Part shown: piece after piece, positions 1 to 10,339 of the stretch | How the letters are laid out: each line of letters opens with the position of its first letter | Numbering within the stretch: the first letter of the stretch is position 1 | NCBI GenBank assembly: GCA_037693485.1 | Contig: CM075345.1 | Coordinates: forward strand, 4,543,501 to 4,607,500 | From: Kitagawia praeruptora | Lineage: Eukaryota > Streptophyta > Magnoliopsida > Apiales > Apiaceae | Length of the DNA stretch: 64,000 nucleotides | Reading direction: 5' to 3' | Position numbers and translations under genes: made by a program | The notes under the pieces: model-generated | What the model was told of the DNA's origin: nothing | Databases searched by the model: none | Seen by the model: the letters and a program-made list of their open reading frames with translations, nothing else

Positions 1-428
1 TCCTAATTTAAACACTTTGACTTTTAATTTAAAACATAATCTTGCAATAATTAATATATACCCAAAAATATTACACTATATCTTCTAATCACTAACAAAA
101 TATAATAGAAATCCGTATACTACGAATAATGACCGTTAGATTTTTAGTAAAAAATCAGAATCGTTAGATAAAATGATTAGATATATTATATGATTAAATT
201 AATTTACTAAAATTTCAAGGTTTGAATTCCATCAACTACATATTTATTTTAAAATTTTATAATATAAGTTTTAAGCTATGCATATCATTAATTAATTTTT
301 TATTAAATAATTTAAGTTAAAATTAAAATAAAATATTAATTATTATTATTTAAAAATGTAATGGTAACATAAAATAAAATTTATTGTATATCAAAAGAAA
401 TCCGTGCATCGCACGGGTTATAAGCTAG
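1..428 (+). mobile_element. Helitron, 3' terminal portion
   Basis: The right end shows the Helitron 3' signature: a short hairpin (stem CCGTGC at 402-407, loop ATC, stem GCACGG at 411-416) followed about 12 bases later by CTAG (425-428) and then T. The upstream sequence contains a 'gaccgttagat' tract that also occurs, diverged and inverted, in the minus-strand Helitron at 11076-13037, so this is the same family. The 5' end lies outside the window. No Rep/helicase coding is visible, so it is non-autonomous. Confidence 0.7.
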
Positions 429-562
429 TACTATTATATAAAAACCGAAACAGTAAAAGTTTTGGTACCTGTTTTTTGGTACAAGTTTTTCGGTACTTCG
501 TAAATTTACTTAATTATCCTTCATTATAAAGATAAATAAATACACCTAAAATAAATAATAAC

Positions 563-578
563 ATAATATAATTAATGG
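563..578 (+). repeat. LINE target site duplication, left copy
   Basis: ATAATATAATTAATGG, 16 bases, identical to 9479-9494 on the far side of the LINE tail. The uninterrupted version of this site, followed by TAATTAG, occurs at 9608-9623 and 9905-9920 in the same repeat family, which acts as an empty-site control. Confidence 0.88.
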
Positions 579-858
579 AGCACACATCTACTAACTAATC
601 AATTTTCTACTAATTAAGGGATCCTCGTTACTCCGGAATTCTCCATGGTTACCACCAGATCAATGTCCAAAAAACCTGATACCAAGTAAGTTTCATTGAC
701 TTCCAAATGGTGCCACATTATGATTGCAATGAAAATCAATTAAAGATTGTGTGTAGTGAGAGGTGCCGATCAAGTGTTTGACTTAGTGTCGCACACACTT
801 TTCTCTGCGTAATTTTAGTTTTTATTGTGCTAAATAAATTAGTAGCAAACAAACAGCG

Positions 859-3165
859 ATGAAGCAAGGAGGTAAGAGAGGAGGCAAGCAGGGAGACAAG
901 GAAGATAGCATAGTTATCGAATTCATAAGCAATAACAAGGACTTGGTGGATAGGAATACCCTACAGGAAGTTTCGGAAGGATCAGATAAGGCAATTTCAG
1001 AAGCTCTATTACAAATTCATCATCGTAGTCTCCCAAGGAGGGACAAGAAAAAAATACAAGAAGGAAGGACTACAAGGACAGAGAGTCTTCATCAACTTGC
1101 CACCCTACTAGGTGAAACAAACAACATCACCAAACAGGGTCACTCTTGGTATACTATGCGCAAAAAGAGATTTCAGTCTGGGATTGTCATTGACAACAAA
1201 GTAGCTGCTCATTCTCCTCATTCAATCAACTACGACAAAGGGAAATCAACGATCATGTTTAAGGAAGCCCAGGGTCCTATCGAAGTGAACACAGCTGCTA
1301 ACAATAGTAGGCCTTTATCATATGCTCAGATTGTCAAAGGAGAAGAGGACTTCATGAAAACTAGCAAACCCAAAGGAGTTGACACCAATGAAGGCAAGGG
1401 ACATTCATCATGGAGACAGGGCAAGGAATCTAATATCTTTGTTTATAACCTTCCTATAGCAGCTTCAACCAAAGAAATATGGAGCTTCTTCAAGAATAAA
1501 GGAGCATTGAAAGACTTCATACTTCCAAAAAGAAGAGACAGATATAATAAAAGATTTGGATTCATTGTCCCTACCAATCACAGTGAAGCTAATAAAATTC
1601 TCTCCAGCTGCAAGAAAGTCTCATTGCAGGGATATGACCTCATTGTAACTCCAGCTAAACAACCAAGTTCAAGGAATAACACCCCCAAGGACCCTACTAA
1701 GCTTCACAATACTAACAAGGATCCTCGCTTCACCACTCTAGATCCAGACAAGGTAGCTAAAGAAACTTGTACATTTACTGATGATAAGGTATTCCTGAAT
1801 CATAGGGTCCTAAGATTGAGCATGGAACAAGATACAGAGGCAGAAATGGAGGCTAGCCTTATAGCTTTTGCCAGGAATGAGGATTCAGCCTCTTCCATCT
1901 TGATGAAAATGCAAAAAGAAGGAATCAGCAACTTGAAGATTAAAGGCCTCTCCCATAACAAGTTTCTTATCACCTTCCCTTCGAAACAAGACAAAGACGT
2001 CATGGATCTAGGATGGTTGGATCCATGGTTTTCTTCCTTCCTAGACACTAAGCATAAAGAGCTACTTCTTCCAAGAAAGGCATGGCTAAAATGCGATGGT
2101 CTACCAATCAGTCTCTGGAACAGGTCCAACTGGGACAAAATTATAGAGGAATGGGGCACATTTCTAACAGTGGAACCTCAAGATCCTAATGAGGATAACC
2201 TCTCCAACCCTTTAGTTTGTATCTTCACAAATCAGGTCCGTAAAATCAAAGAAACTTTCAAGGTCCTGATAGGAGAAGAATCCTTTTGGGTTATCATCAA
2301 AGAAGTTCCGAGGGGTTTTGACTTAGCTCTTAAGTCTAATATCTCACAGAAGGTGGATGTAAATCACAAAAAATCCTCTTTCTCTGATCACGTGGAAGAT
2401 ATATCATCTCAACCAGCAGAATCAGAATTTCGAGGCAACAAAAAGGATCTGAATTCAAAGTCTGATCCCCCTTGTGCCTCTTCGACAAAAGAGAGGACAT
2501 ACCACCTACAACCAGGGATGAAAGAGCAAGGGGATAGCATGACAGGGATCCCTGAACACCCTTATACTTCTTCAAAAAAAGAGAACTCAAACCACTCGCC
2601 TCCAGTGATGAATGAGCAAGGGGACATCGAATCAGGGATTCCCACGTCCCAAAATCTAGTGCACCACTCAAACAAGGATTGTTGGATCACCAGAGATAGA
2701 AAATCACCCATCTCAATAAGTTCCCAGAATTTCTCAGAAGAAGAAAAAGATACAAACAGCATCAAGTCTTGCTCGAGTTTCATAGAGGTAACGGAATCCA
2801 AAGACCTAGAGTCAATTTTGGATATTAACAAACTCAAGCTGGGAGGCAGGAAAGGAAGGCCCAGGAAATACCCAAAGATCACTCATTTCTTTGAATACAA
2901 AGCCAAGTTCAAAAAGAAATCCACTAAAGTTGCCAAGAAGGAATCACCTAGACAAAATTCTACGGAATTAGACAAGGTTCATGGTCAGGCCCTAACCTTC
3001 CATAATCCAGAACCCTTTAAAATTGTTATGGATGCGGAGACCTCCAACAGAGCACAAGCTAGTCTAATAGACCAGATTGTGGAGGTAGGAGAGCTAATGG
3101 GTCTAATAACAGAATCGGAAAGAGAGCAGGCGAAAGAAGTGATCACTAAAAGCTTGTCAGAATAA
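859..3165 (+). CDS. LINE ORF1 protein, RRM and DUF4283-like, 768 aa
   Basis: LINE ORF1 proteins bind element RNA and act as nucleic-acid chaperones. Residues about 190-265 look like an RNA recognition motif: an RNP2-like IFVYNLP start and an RNP1-like KRFGFI stretch. Residues about 328-490 resemble the DUF4283 region common in plant LINE ORF1s, with the usual WLKCDGLPISLW segment. Near residue 662 there is an AT-hook-like GRKGRPRK. No CCHC zinc knuckle is visible, although many plant ORF1s carry one after DUF4283. The frame is uninterrupted from the ATG at 859 to TAA. The next ORF starts 42 bases downstream, the usual ORF1-ORF2 layout. Domain assignment is by eye. Confidence 0.85.
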   Translation: MKQGGKRGGKQGDKEDSIVIEFISNNKDLVDRNTLQEVSEGSDKAISEALLQIHHRSLPRRDKKKIQEGRTTRTESLHQLATLLGETNNITKQGHSWYTMRKKRFQSGIVIDNKVAAHSPHSINYDKGKSTIMFKEAQGPIEVNTAANNSRPLSYAQIVKGEEDFMKTSKPKGVDTNEGKGHSSWRQGKESNIFVYNLPIAASTKEIWSFFKNKGALKDFILPKRRDRYNKRFGFIVPTNHSEANKILSSCKKVSLQGYDLIVTPAKQPSSRNNTPKDPTKLHNTNKDPRFTTLDPDKVAKETCTFTDDKVFLNHRVLRLSMEQDTEAEMEASLIAFARNEDSASSILMKMQKEGISNLKIKGLSHNKFLITFPSKQDKDVMDLGWLDPWFSSFLDTKHKELLLPRKAWLKCDGLPISLWNRSNWDKIIEEWGTFLTVEPQDPNEDNLSNPLVCIFTNQVRKIKETFKVLIGEESFWVIIKEVPRGFDLALKSNISQKVDVNHKKSSFSDHVEDISSQPAESEFRGNKKDLNSKSDPPCASSTKERTYHLQPGMKEQGDSMTGIPEHPYTSSKKENSNHSPPVMNEQGDIESGIPTSQNLVHHSNKDCWITRDRKSPISISSQNFSEEEKDTNSIKSCSSFIEVTESKDLESILDINKLKLGGRKGRPRKYPKITHFFEYKAKFKKKSTKVAKKESPRQNSTELDKVHGQALTFHNPEPFKIVMDAETSNRAQASLIDQIVEVGELMGLITESEREQAKEVITKSLSE

Positions 3166-3206
3166 GTTTTTCTTGGTCTTCAGATCTCTTCACCTACAAG
3201 GTTTTA

Positions 3207-3789
3207 ATGGATAGTTTCTCTCTTCTAAACTGGAATATCAGGGGAGTTTGCAATCTCACAGCTAGGAAAAATTTGCAAGCCCTAGTCAGCAAATACAAGC
3301 CTAGTCTTTTCAGCCTACAAGAGACCAAATGTTCGAAATGGTCAGACTCAATGAAAGATGTTATCTGGCCCGTCATAGGACATGGATGGATAGAGTCTCC
3401 TTCTGAAGGTCTTTCTGGTGGATTGTTAATCTCTTGGGATAACTCTTTCTTTTCATTGTTAAATAGTGCAGTCAACAAATCCATGATCTGGCTTAAAATG
3501 AAAGTAACCAGCAAAGGAGATATCATCAACTTTATCAACATCTATGCCCCCCAAGATGATATTGGCAAAAGATCTCTATGGAATAATTTAAGTAACATCT
3601 TGGAGCAATTTCCTCAAGAGGCTTTCTGTATACTAGGAGACTTCAACTGTATACGTTTTCCAAATGAAAAGGCGAATTGCATATACAGAAAAAAGGACTC
3701 ACAAGATTTCGAAGAATTCATTCAAAACCATAATCTATGGGAGGTTCCTTTGTCTAACTACAGTTTTACTTGGTTCGGGCCCAATGGTA
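3207..3789 (+). pseudogene. LINE ORF2, N-terminal part: APE-type endonuclease
   Basis: This begins ATG with LNWNIRG, the standard start of plant LINE endonucleases. It contains the conserved LQETK (metal-binding Glu), NIYAPQD and ILGDFNCIR (catalytic Asp/Asn) blocks, then SFTWFGPNGK. At this point (about 3789) the reading frame runs into a minus-strand copia fragment and the host sequence resumes only at about 5607 with SKLDRVLLN. The endonuclease nicks target DNA to prime reverse transcription. In this copy the domain is split, so it is not functional. Confidence 0.88.
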
Positions 3790-5149
3790 AATTGTGCATA
3801 TGTGCAAGATTACAACACATATGATTTGTTGCCCCTGTGTCTAATACCCAAATATCACTGGAAACATTGCAGGTAGTCATAAAAGAGTAAACAGTACCTG
3901 CAAAGTTATTTCCAAACTGGAAAGAAGTAGCCTGAGACTGAGATCCAGAACTGGAAGTTGTAGAAGGATGAATATGTTTCAACAAGGTATTCATCTGATT
4001 CTGAAGTAACTCCATTTGAGAATTGATGGCTGAAGAATTAGCAGTAGAATGATCAACAGTAGCTAGAGATGCTGTGACTTGCCCAGAAACAGGTTGTGCA
4101 GATTGTGTTTTAACAAATGGTTTTCTTTTCCCTCTGTTATTTGGATGATAAGAATGATCAGATGGATAACCAACTAACTTGTAGCATTTTTCTCTTATGT
4201 GATTCTTGCCATGGCAATAAGAACATTCCAATGCAGGTCTATCAGAAGATCTATAAGGCTGAGCAGACTGAGCAGTTGATGGTTTAGATAGATTCACCAT
4301 CATAGCTATGGGATTTGTGACATTACCATGAACCTGTCTCTGTTTCTCTTCCTGTTTAATAAGCATATAAGCTTGATTGAGAGAAGGCCAGGGATTCATC
4401 ATTAACAAGTGACCCCTAGCAGCTGTATAGCTACTATGCAATCCCATTAAAAACTGAATTAGACGAGTCTTTTCAATCTGTGCATCCCAAGCTTTACCAG
4501 CACCACATGTGCACTTAATTGGAGTCTCTAAAGCCTTAAGTTCATCCCAAAAACCTTTAAGCTTGTGAAAATATATCTCAACTGAATCATTACCTTGCTC
4601 AAGCTTAAACAAATCTTTCTGTACCTCATATATCTTGTGACCACTAACAGCTGAAAAACGCTCATTTAATTCATTCCAAACATCAAAAGCACTATCCATA
4701 TAGTTCATGCTATTACTTATTTCATCCGAAACAGTATTCAAGATCCATGTAATCACCATATCATTAACTCTTCGCCAATGAGCAAACAAAGGGGAATTTT
4801 CAGACGGTGGCACAAAATCTCCATTAACAATTACTAGTTTGTTCTTAGCAGACAAAGCAATCTGAATTGAACGTTTCCAGGACGAAAAATTTTCAGATCC
4901 TAACAATTTCTTGGAGATAAGAATCATGCCAGGTTGATCGTTATTATGTAAAAACAACGGATGTGCATTGTTATCTACCTTAAGATTCTCTGTATCTATA
5001 GCTGTATCTACAGGATTCAAGGTATTACCAGTGTTTTGCAGATTTTCATCAGGACGTGAAGAAGTAGAATGAGTCGCCATTAACGAATCTCTGTTCGCAC
5101 CAGTAACAGCATTAGCATAAGAAAAATTCGATCGATTCTTGTGTAACAT
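3790..5149 (-). pseudogene. copia gag plus start of protease (truncated)
   Basis: The minus-strand frame opens at ATG 5149. It has the copia gag N-terminal block (SSWKRSIQIAL), a retrotransposon gag core of about 150 residues, and one zinc knuckle CSYCHGKNHIREKC (CX2CX4HX4C) followed by GYP, a pattern frequent in Retrofit/Ale-like copias. It then runs into the aspartic protease start WVLDTGATNHMC. The frame continues a few residues into antisense LINE sequence (PLGPNQ), which marks the junction. Capsid and nucleic-acid binding are the family roles. The lineage call is tentative. Confidence 0.82.
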
Positions 5150-5294
5150 TTAGTTTCGAGATTTCAATCTCTTCAAGAAACTAAACAAAAACGCACAAAT
5201 TCGTCGAAAAATCAAGAAACGATACAAAATCTGTGAAAATCAAGATGAAATGTAGATGAAGATTGAAGATTAAGAAGAAAATTTGCGGAATTAT

Positions 5295-5306
5295 GCTCTG
5301 ATACCA
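5295..5306 (-). other. copia primer binding site
   Basis: On the minus strand this reads TGGTATCAGAGC, complementary to the 3' end of plant initiator tRNA-Met. It sits between the LTR-like stretch and the gag start, as expected. Confidence 0.8.
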
Positions 5307-5606
5307 TATAAACATGACATAGATCGTATATTCTCGAAGAAATGAATGAAAATGTATATACAGAACTCCATTGTTTACAGAGAGATTACAGAGAGATTAG
5401 AGAGATTACATTGGTGTGAGGAAGGGAGAGAAGTTAGATCTAACAAACTTTCTCAGGTCTTTTATACAACTAATATGATAGGCTGACTTTGATAAGAGCT
5501 ATTACATATCGTAACTAACTACAACTGATCATCACAACTCTAACACTACTTATCAAGTATGAGAACATCAATGACATCAGTAATATCACCATATAGTGCA
5601 ATAAGC

Positions 5607-8077
5607 AGAGCAAGCTAGACAGAGTCCTTTTGAATATTCACTGGCCCCTTGAAAATTTCTGGCAGCTAGTCGGAGACTGCAGAAAATCATCAGATCATAT
5701 TCCTATCATTCTCAGCCATAAATCTATCGATTGGGGACCCATTCCTTTCAAGGCATTCAACTTCTGGATAGAGAATGAAGAATTCAATTCTTGGCTTACT
5801 TTGAAAAAGGAATCCTACTCTAACATGAGAAACAACTCTCATGACTCTTTCCACAGATGGAGAATGATCAGACAATGGATCAAAGAATGGAGTCGAAATA
5901 ACAAATCGGATATCTCCAATCACATCTCTTTGTTAGAAGAACAAGTCTCAAAAGCAGATAAAGAAAGTTGGCCAATCAAGGATAAGATTTCAATCACAGA
6001 AAAATTGAACTCTTCTTACAAAATCAGATAATCCATGATCAAACAAAAAGCAAGGATTAAGTGGGAGATAGAAGGGGATTCCAACACAAAATTCTTTCAT
6101 CGATATTCTCAGTTCAGAAGAAGGAAAAATACGATTCATGGTATTAGGAATGGATCCGTTTGGATTTCTAGTCCCCTTGAAATCAAGGATCTCTTCTTCA
6201 ATTACTACAAGGGTCTCTTTTCAAAGAAAACAACCATCAGACTCAACCTCAACTCATTGTATCCCAACAAACTTCAGATATTAGATTCTTCTAATATGAT
6301 CTCAGAATTTTCAGAAGAGGAAGTCAAATTAGCACTAAAGAACCTTGACTCTAAGAAGGCACCGGGACCAGATGGTCTAAATGGAACCTTCATTAAGGAT
6401 TCTTGGGATTTCATCAAAGGCGAGTTTATGACAATGGTGAACAACTTCCACTCAGATGGATCTCTACCGAAAGGAATCAACTCGTCTTTTATCACACTAA
6501 TTCCTAAGGTGGACGTCCCTAACTCAGCAAGTGATTATAGGCCGATCAATCTCATCAACTTCACGATGAAAATTTTGCTGAAACTACTAGCCAACAGGCT
6601 AAGTTCGAAAATTCATCTCATCGTATCAGAACATCAAACAGGTTTCATCAAGAATAGATTCATATCAGATGGTATTCTCATTGCAAACGAAGTAGCCCAC
6701 AGTATCCTAACAGAAAAGAGCAGGGGAATAATCTTAAAGATCGATTTTGCAAAAGCATTCGATACAGTTAGTTGGGATTTTCTTGAAGACACAATGAGAT
6801 GCCTGAACTTCCATGAAAAATGGATCCTATGGATTAAGTGCATACTGTCCTCAGCTAGACCTTCTATCCTAGTCAATGGATCGCCAACTAAAGAATTCAA
6901 CATGGGACGTGGACTTAGGCAGGGGGATCCAATCTCGCCCCTACTCTTCAATATTGTTGGCGAAATGCTCCATCGGCTTCTGGAGAAAGCTAGTTCCTTG
7001 AACATCTTTGAGGGAGTCCACATCAACTCAATTCACATCTCACATTTACAATTTGCGGACGATACCATCCTATTTGTAAAAGATGACACAAAATCTATTC
7101 AAGGCATCAAACTGATTCTTTCTCTCTTTGAAAGCATGTCAGGACTCAAAATTAACTTTCAAAAAAGCCAAATCTTTGGATCAAAGAAGAATGCTCATAA
7201 AATCAACTGTTGGGCTGAAATTTTGGGATGCAAGATCGGCTCGTGGCCTCTGCAATACTTAGGAGCCAACATAGGCAAATCACCCAGTAATCTGGATTTC
7301 TGGGACCCTCTCGTTATCAAATTCCGTAAGAAATTGCAAAGATGGAAAGGAGCAAGCTCAAACCTAGCTGGAAGGTTGGTACTCTTAAAAGCAGTATTAG
7401 ATAGCATGCCAATCTATTGGCTCAATCTATACAGCATTCCTAGTGGCATTATCGCTCGTATTGACAAAATAAGACGGGATTTTGTCTGGGAAGGTTTACA
7501 TGCTACCAATCATAAAATGCATCTCATTAACTGGAATGTACTCTGCCAAAGTAAAAAGCAAGGGGGTTTAGGCATATCCTCTATCAAGAAAAGAAACATT
7601 GCTCTGTTAGCTAAATGGTGGTGGAGGTACAGGAAGGACAAGGATGATCTCTGGGCTCAAATTCTACTCAGCAAATACGGAGAATGGGAAAGCATCTATC
7701 CAAGTCGAGCCATGAGCAAACTATCACCTATTATGAGTAGTATAATGTCAGTCTCTGCCTATCCTCAACTCAAAATCTTCTCAAAAAATGATTTTCGATG
7801 GGAAACAGGGAATGGGTTAGATATCTACTTTTGGTTAGACATCTGGACAGATTCGCTCCTGTTAAAGGAAAGGTTCCCTAGACTCTTTGCTCTCAGTCTG
7901 CACAAAAACAGTTCATTAAAGTCAATGCATGATCTTCTGCTCAACCTTAACACTCAACCTTTAACCCTTTGGCGAAGACTACCCAGGCAGTGGGAGGAGG
8001 AGGAAATAGAAGCTTTATTACTCACTACAAGAACCTTCAGGCCTACAATCAACAAGGATGTGATTATAAAATTCTAA
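5607..8077 (+). pseudogene. LINE ORF2, middle part: endonuclease end and reverse transcriptase
   Basis: The frame resumes with SKLDRVLLNIHW and SDHIPIIL (endonuclease catalytic SDH). It is interrupted by one in-frame TAA at 6029-6031, then runs open from 6032. Reverse transcriptase blocks: KAPGPDGLNG, LIPKVDVPNSASDYRPINL, HQTGFIKNRFISDG, KIDFAKAFDTVSWDFL, GRGLRQGDPISPLLF and the catalytic FADDTILF near 7057-7080. The polymerase region is otherwise well preserved. Towards the end the frame shifts (about 8065-8080) and closes with a false stop at 8077. With the neighbouring parts this would be one polyprotein. Confidence 0.88.
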
Positions 8078-9066
8078 CGGAAGACAGCAGTCACCCTAAC
8101 AGTGAATGGCTTTGGATTTGGCAAAGTAAGATTCCACCGGCCATCAAGATTTTCCTCTGGAAAATCAAACATGAGATTCTCCCCTCGAAGTCATTTCTAA
8201 GACGTAGAGGTATGAACATTGATAAAACATGCTCCTGGTGTTCTTACCCTAATGAAGACATTAACCATATTTTTTGGACTTGTCCAATGTCTTCAATCTT
8301 TTGGTTAATATTAATAAGGTGGATTAACATCACTTTATTACGAATGCCAAATGACTCTTTCAGCATCTCAGAATTATTCAAGTTAAAGCAAGGTCGAGAG
8401 TTTGGGAAATATTGGTATACTTTCGCAGCAGCCACCCTTTGGTCAATATGGAAAGTTAGAAATGATTGCACTTTCAACAATTCAAGGCCGAGCAATGAAA
8501 GCATGGAGTATCTCCTCAAAAATAAGGTTTTTAAGTGGATGAGAGCCAGGGGCTGGGTTTCTAACTTCTACAACGGTCTGGAAAGTATATGGGTGGCTAA
8601 CCCCATAGGATATCTCAAGATCCAAGCAATTAACAAAAAAGACGCTCTTCTAAAAATCCTTCACGACAACTATGATCTAGTAGGCTTCACTGATGGGTCT
8701 TGGAGCATGGGTCAAAATCAGATATTAGAAGCAGGACAGGGAGGCATCCTCTATGATAAACCCAACCATTCAATCTTTCTTTTTTCAGGCCCAATACAAG
8801 CTTCGACCCCTTTGGAGGCAGAATTTCTAGCTTGCAGATTTTTAATTGAGGAAGTTAAAAAATCCAATTTTGCAGGTAGCAAAATCATCATTTGTACAGA
8901 CTCCTATTGGCTAGCAGAAGAATTCTCAGCTATTAAAATTAAGGACCAGACTTGGACTAATTTCTATATCATGCAATGTGATAGAGAAATTAATCTAGAG
9001 TCAGATTTTTTGGCAAAAAACGGGGCGAAACAGCATAGCTTATTATCGGAATGGATAAGCAACTAG
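8078..9066 (+). pseudogene. LINE ORF2, C-terminal part: zf-RVT and RNase H
   Basis: Reading continues in another frame (open from 7969). A zf-RVT-type region has WLWIWQSKIPPAIKIFLW followed by CSWC...H..WTC spacing. An RNase H domain follows with FTDGS (first Asp), TPLEAEF (Glu), ICTDSYW (second Asp) and ESDFLAK (last Asp). RNase H after RT is typical of the RNase H-bearing plant LINE clade. The normal WKL-type block between RT and zf-RVT seems shortened here, next to the frameshift. It ends in TAG at 9064-9066. Confidence 0.85.
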
Positions 9067-9478
9067 AGGAATGGAGATAAAAGCATCCATGAATATTCTG
9101 TTTTTCTACTTTTGCTATATCTGGGATAGTAAGATTGCATGCAGGGCTTTTCTATCACAAGGATGTTATGGAAGACTATATCCTTGGCACAGGGGAGCAA
9201 CTCTACCACTTTGCAAATAAGCTTCCGTTCTCAAGGTTTTATGGCTCTAAGTATTCAAATTTAAGATCCCTAGTCAGTCGAGTTGGTTCTTTCTTTATGT
9301 TTAGTTGTCCAGATTTAGCTTAGTTAGCCCAGTTAGCTTGTCGTAGATGAGCTCTTCTGTTGCCTCAATTTTCAATCAGTTAGAGGCTTTCAGCTGTATC
9401 CTCAGGCGCAGACCTGTTCTTTCTTAATGAATTTTATGGGCTTTTCAAAAAAAAAAAATAATAATAATAATAATAATA

Positions 9479-9494
9479 ATAATATAATTAATGG
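9479..9494 (+). repeat. LINE target site duplication, right copy
   Basis: Identical to 563-578. The first base could also belong to the (AAT)n tail, so the duplication is 15-16 bp. Confidence 0.88.
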
Positions 9495-10339
9495 TAATTA
9501 GTCGATTGCCTTTTTCATATTTACTTTTTGTTGAAGATAGTACCTTTTATAAACACCTTAAAACCATAATTTTTAAGAAAAATATAGCACCTAAATTAAA
9601 TAATAACATAATATAATTAATGGTAATTAGCTGATTAACATGATAAAATTAATGGTAATTAGTCGATTGCCGTTTTCACATTAAAATAATAAAATTAGTC
9701 GATTGTCTTTTTCAGATTTACTTTTAGTCGAAGATATTACCTTTTATATATACCTAAAAACATCAATCAATCATTAATATTTCCTTTCGAATTAAAACAC
9801 ATTACCATTTTAATTTAAAACAAATCTTATAATCATTATTATATACCTAAAAATATCAAACCATAATTTTCAAGAAAAGTATAACACCTAAAATAAATAA
9901 TAACATAATATAATTAATGGTAATTAGTCGATTGTCTTTTTCACATTAACATAATAAAATTAAAGGTAATTAGTCGATTGCTTTTTTCACATTTAATTTT
10001 AATTGAAGATATTACCGTTTATAAATACCTTACCTTTTTTCGAATTAAAACATGTTAACTTTTTAATTTAAAACAAATCTTATAATCATTAATATATATC
10101 GAAAAATATAACATCATAATTTCCAAGAAAAATATAGCCCGAAAATATCGCACCATATTTTTCAATTATTAATAAAATATATTAAAAATCATATACATTG
10201 TTTATAAGAAGGAAACATTAGTATAACCCGTAAACATGAGTTTATTAAATTATATCAAATTAAAAAAATTATAAAAAATAATGATTATATAAAAATATAA
10301 TTTTAATATTAAATAAAATTTATAACATATTACAAGAAA
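9495..10339 (+). repeat. Helitron internal tandem repeats
   Basis: Repeated AT-rich blocks share the cores TAATTAGTCGATTGCC, TTTAGTTGAAGATATTACC, a CACCTAAAATAAATAATAAC-type stretch and ATAATATAATTAATGG. Complete and partial copies follow one another here and continue, diverged, at 10440-11080. There is no coding sequence. Confidence 0.65.

Larger units (their letters stand above)
3790..5606 (-). mobile_element. One-ended Ty1/copia fragment (LTR-PBS-gag-partial protease)
   Basis: On the minus strand, reading from right to left: an LTR-like stretch (about 5606 to 5315), a primer binding site TGGTATCAGAGC (plus-strand 5295-5306, complementary to initiator tRNA-Met), gag starting at 5149, and the beginning of the protease. 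The sequence then stops abruptly at the LINE junction near 3790. There is no pol, polypurine tract or second LTR. No clean 5-bp target duplication is visible; at most TAA is shared at the two junctions. This looks like insertion of partial cDNA or an insertion followed by deletion. The LTR right edge is uncertain by a few bases. Confidence 0.8.
579..9478 (+). mobile_element. Full-length plant L1-like LINE (RNase H type)
   Basis: A non-LTR retrotransposon bounded by a perfect 16-bp target duplication. Order: 5' UTR 579-858, ORF1 859-3165, ORF2 from 3207 (APE endonuclease, reverse transcriptase, zinc-binding zf-RVT region, RNase H) to 9066, 3' UTR, then an A-run near 9447 that turns into an (AAT)n tail. 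It is 5' complete, which is unusual because LINEs are commonly 5' truncated. ORF1 is intact, but ORF2 is broken three ways: a copia fragment at 3790-5606, an in-frame TAA at 6029-6031, and a frameshift near 8065-8080. This copy therefore cannot encode its own polymerase. Confidence 0.9.

Noticed and set aside
402..417. CCCGTGC hairpins as transcription terminators
   Set aside because: Each is followed at fixed distance by CTAG and an element boundary, the Helitron 3' signature, and rho-independent terminators do not apply in a plant nucleus.
3758..3876. Short plus-strand frame overlapping the copia junction (3664-3876)
   Set aside because: Shadow of the LINE endonuclease frame running into antisense copia sequence.
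6634..7026. Minus-strand frames across the LINE and copia pol regions
   Set aside because: Shadows of conserved sense-strand RT; no independent features.
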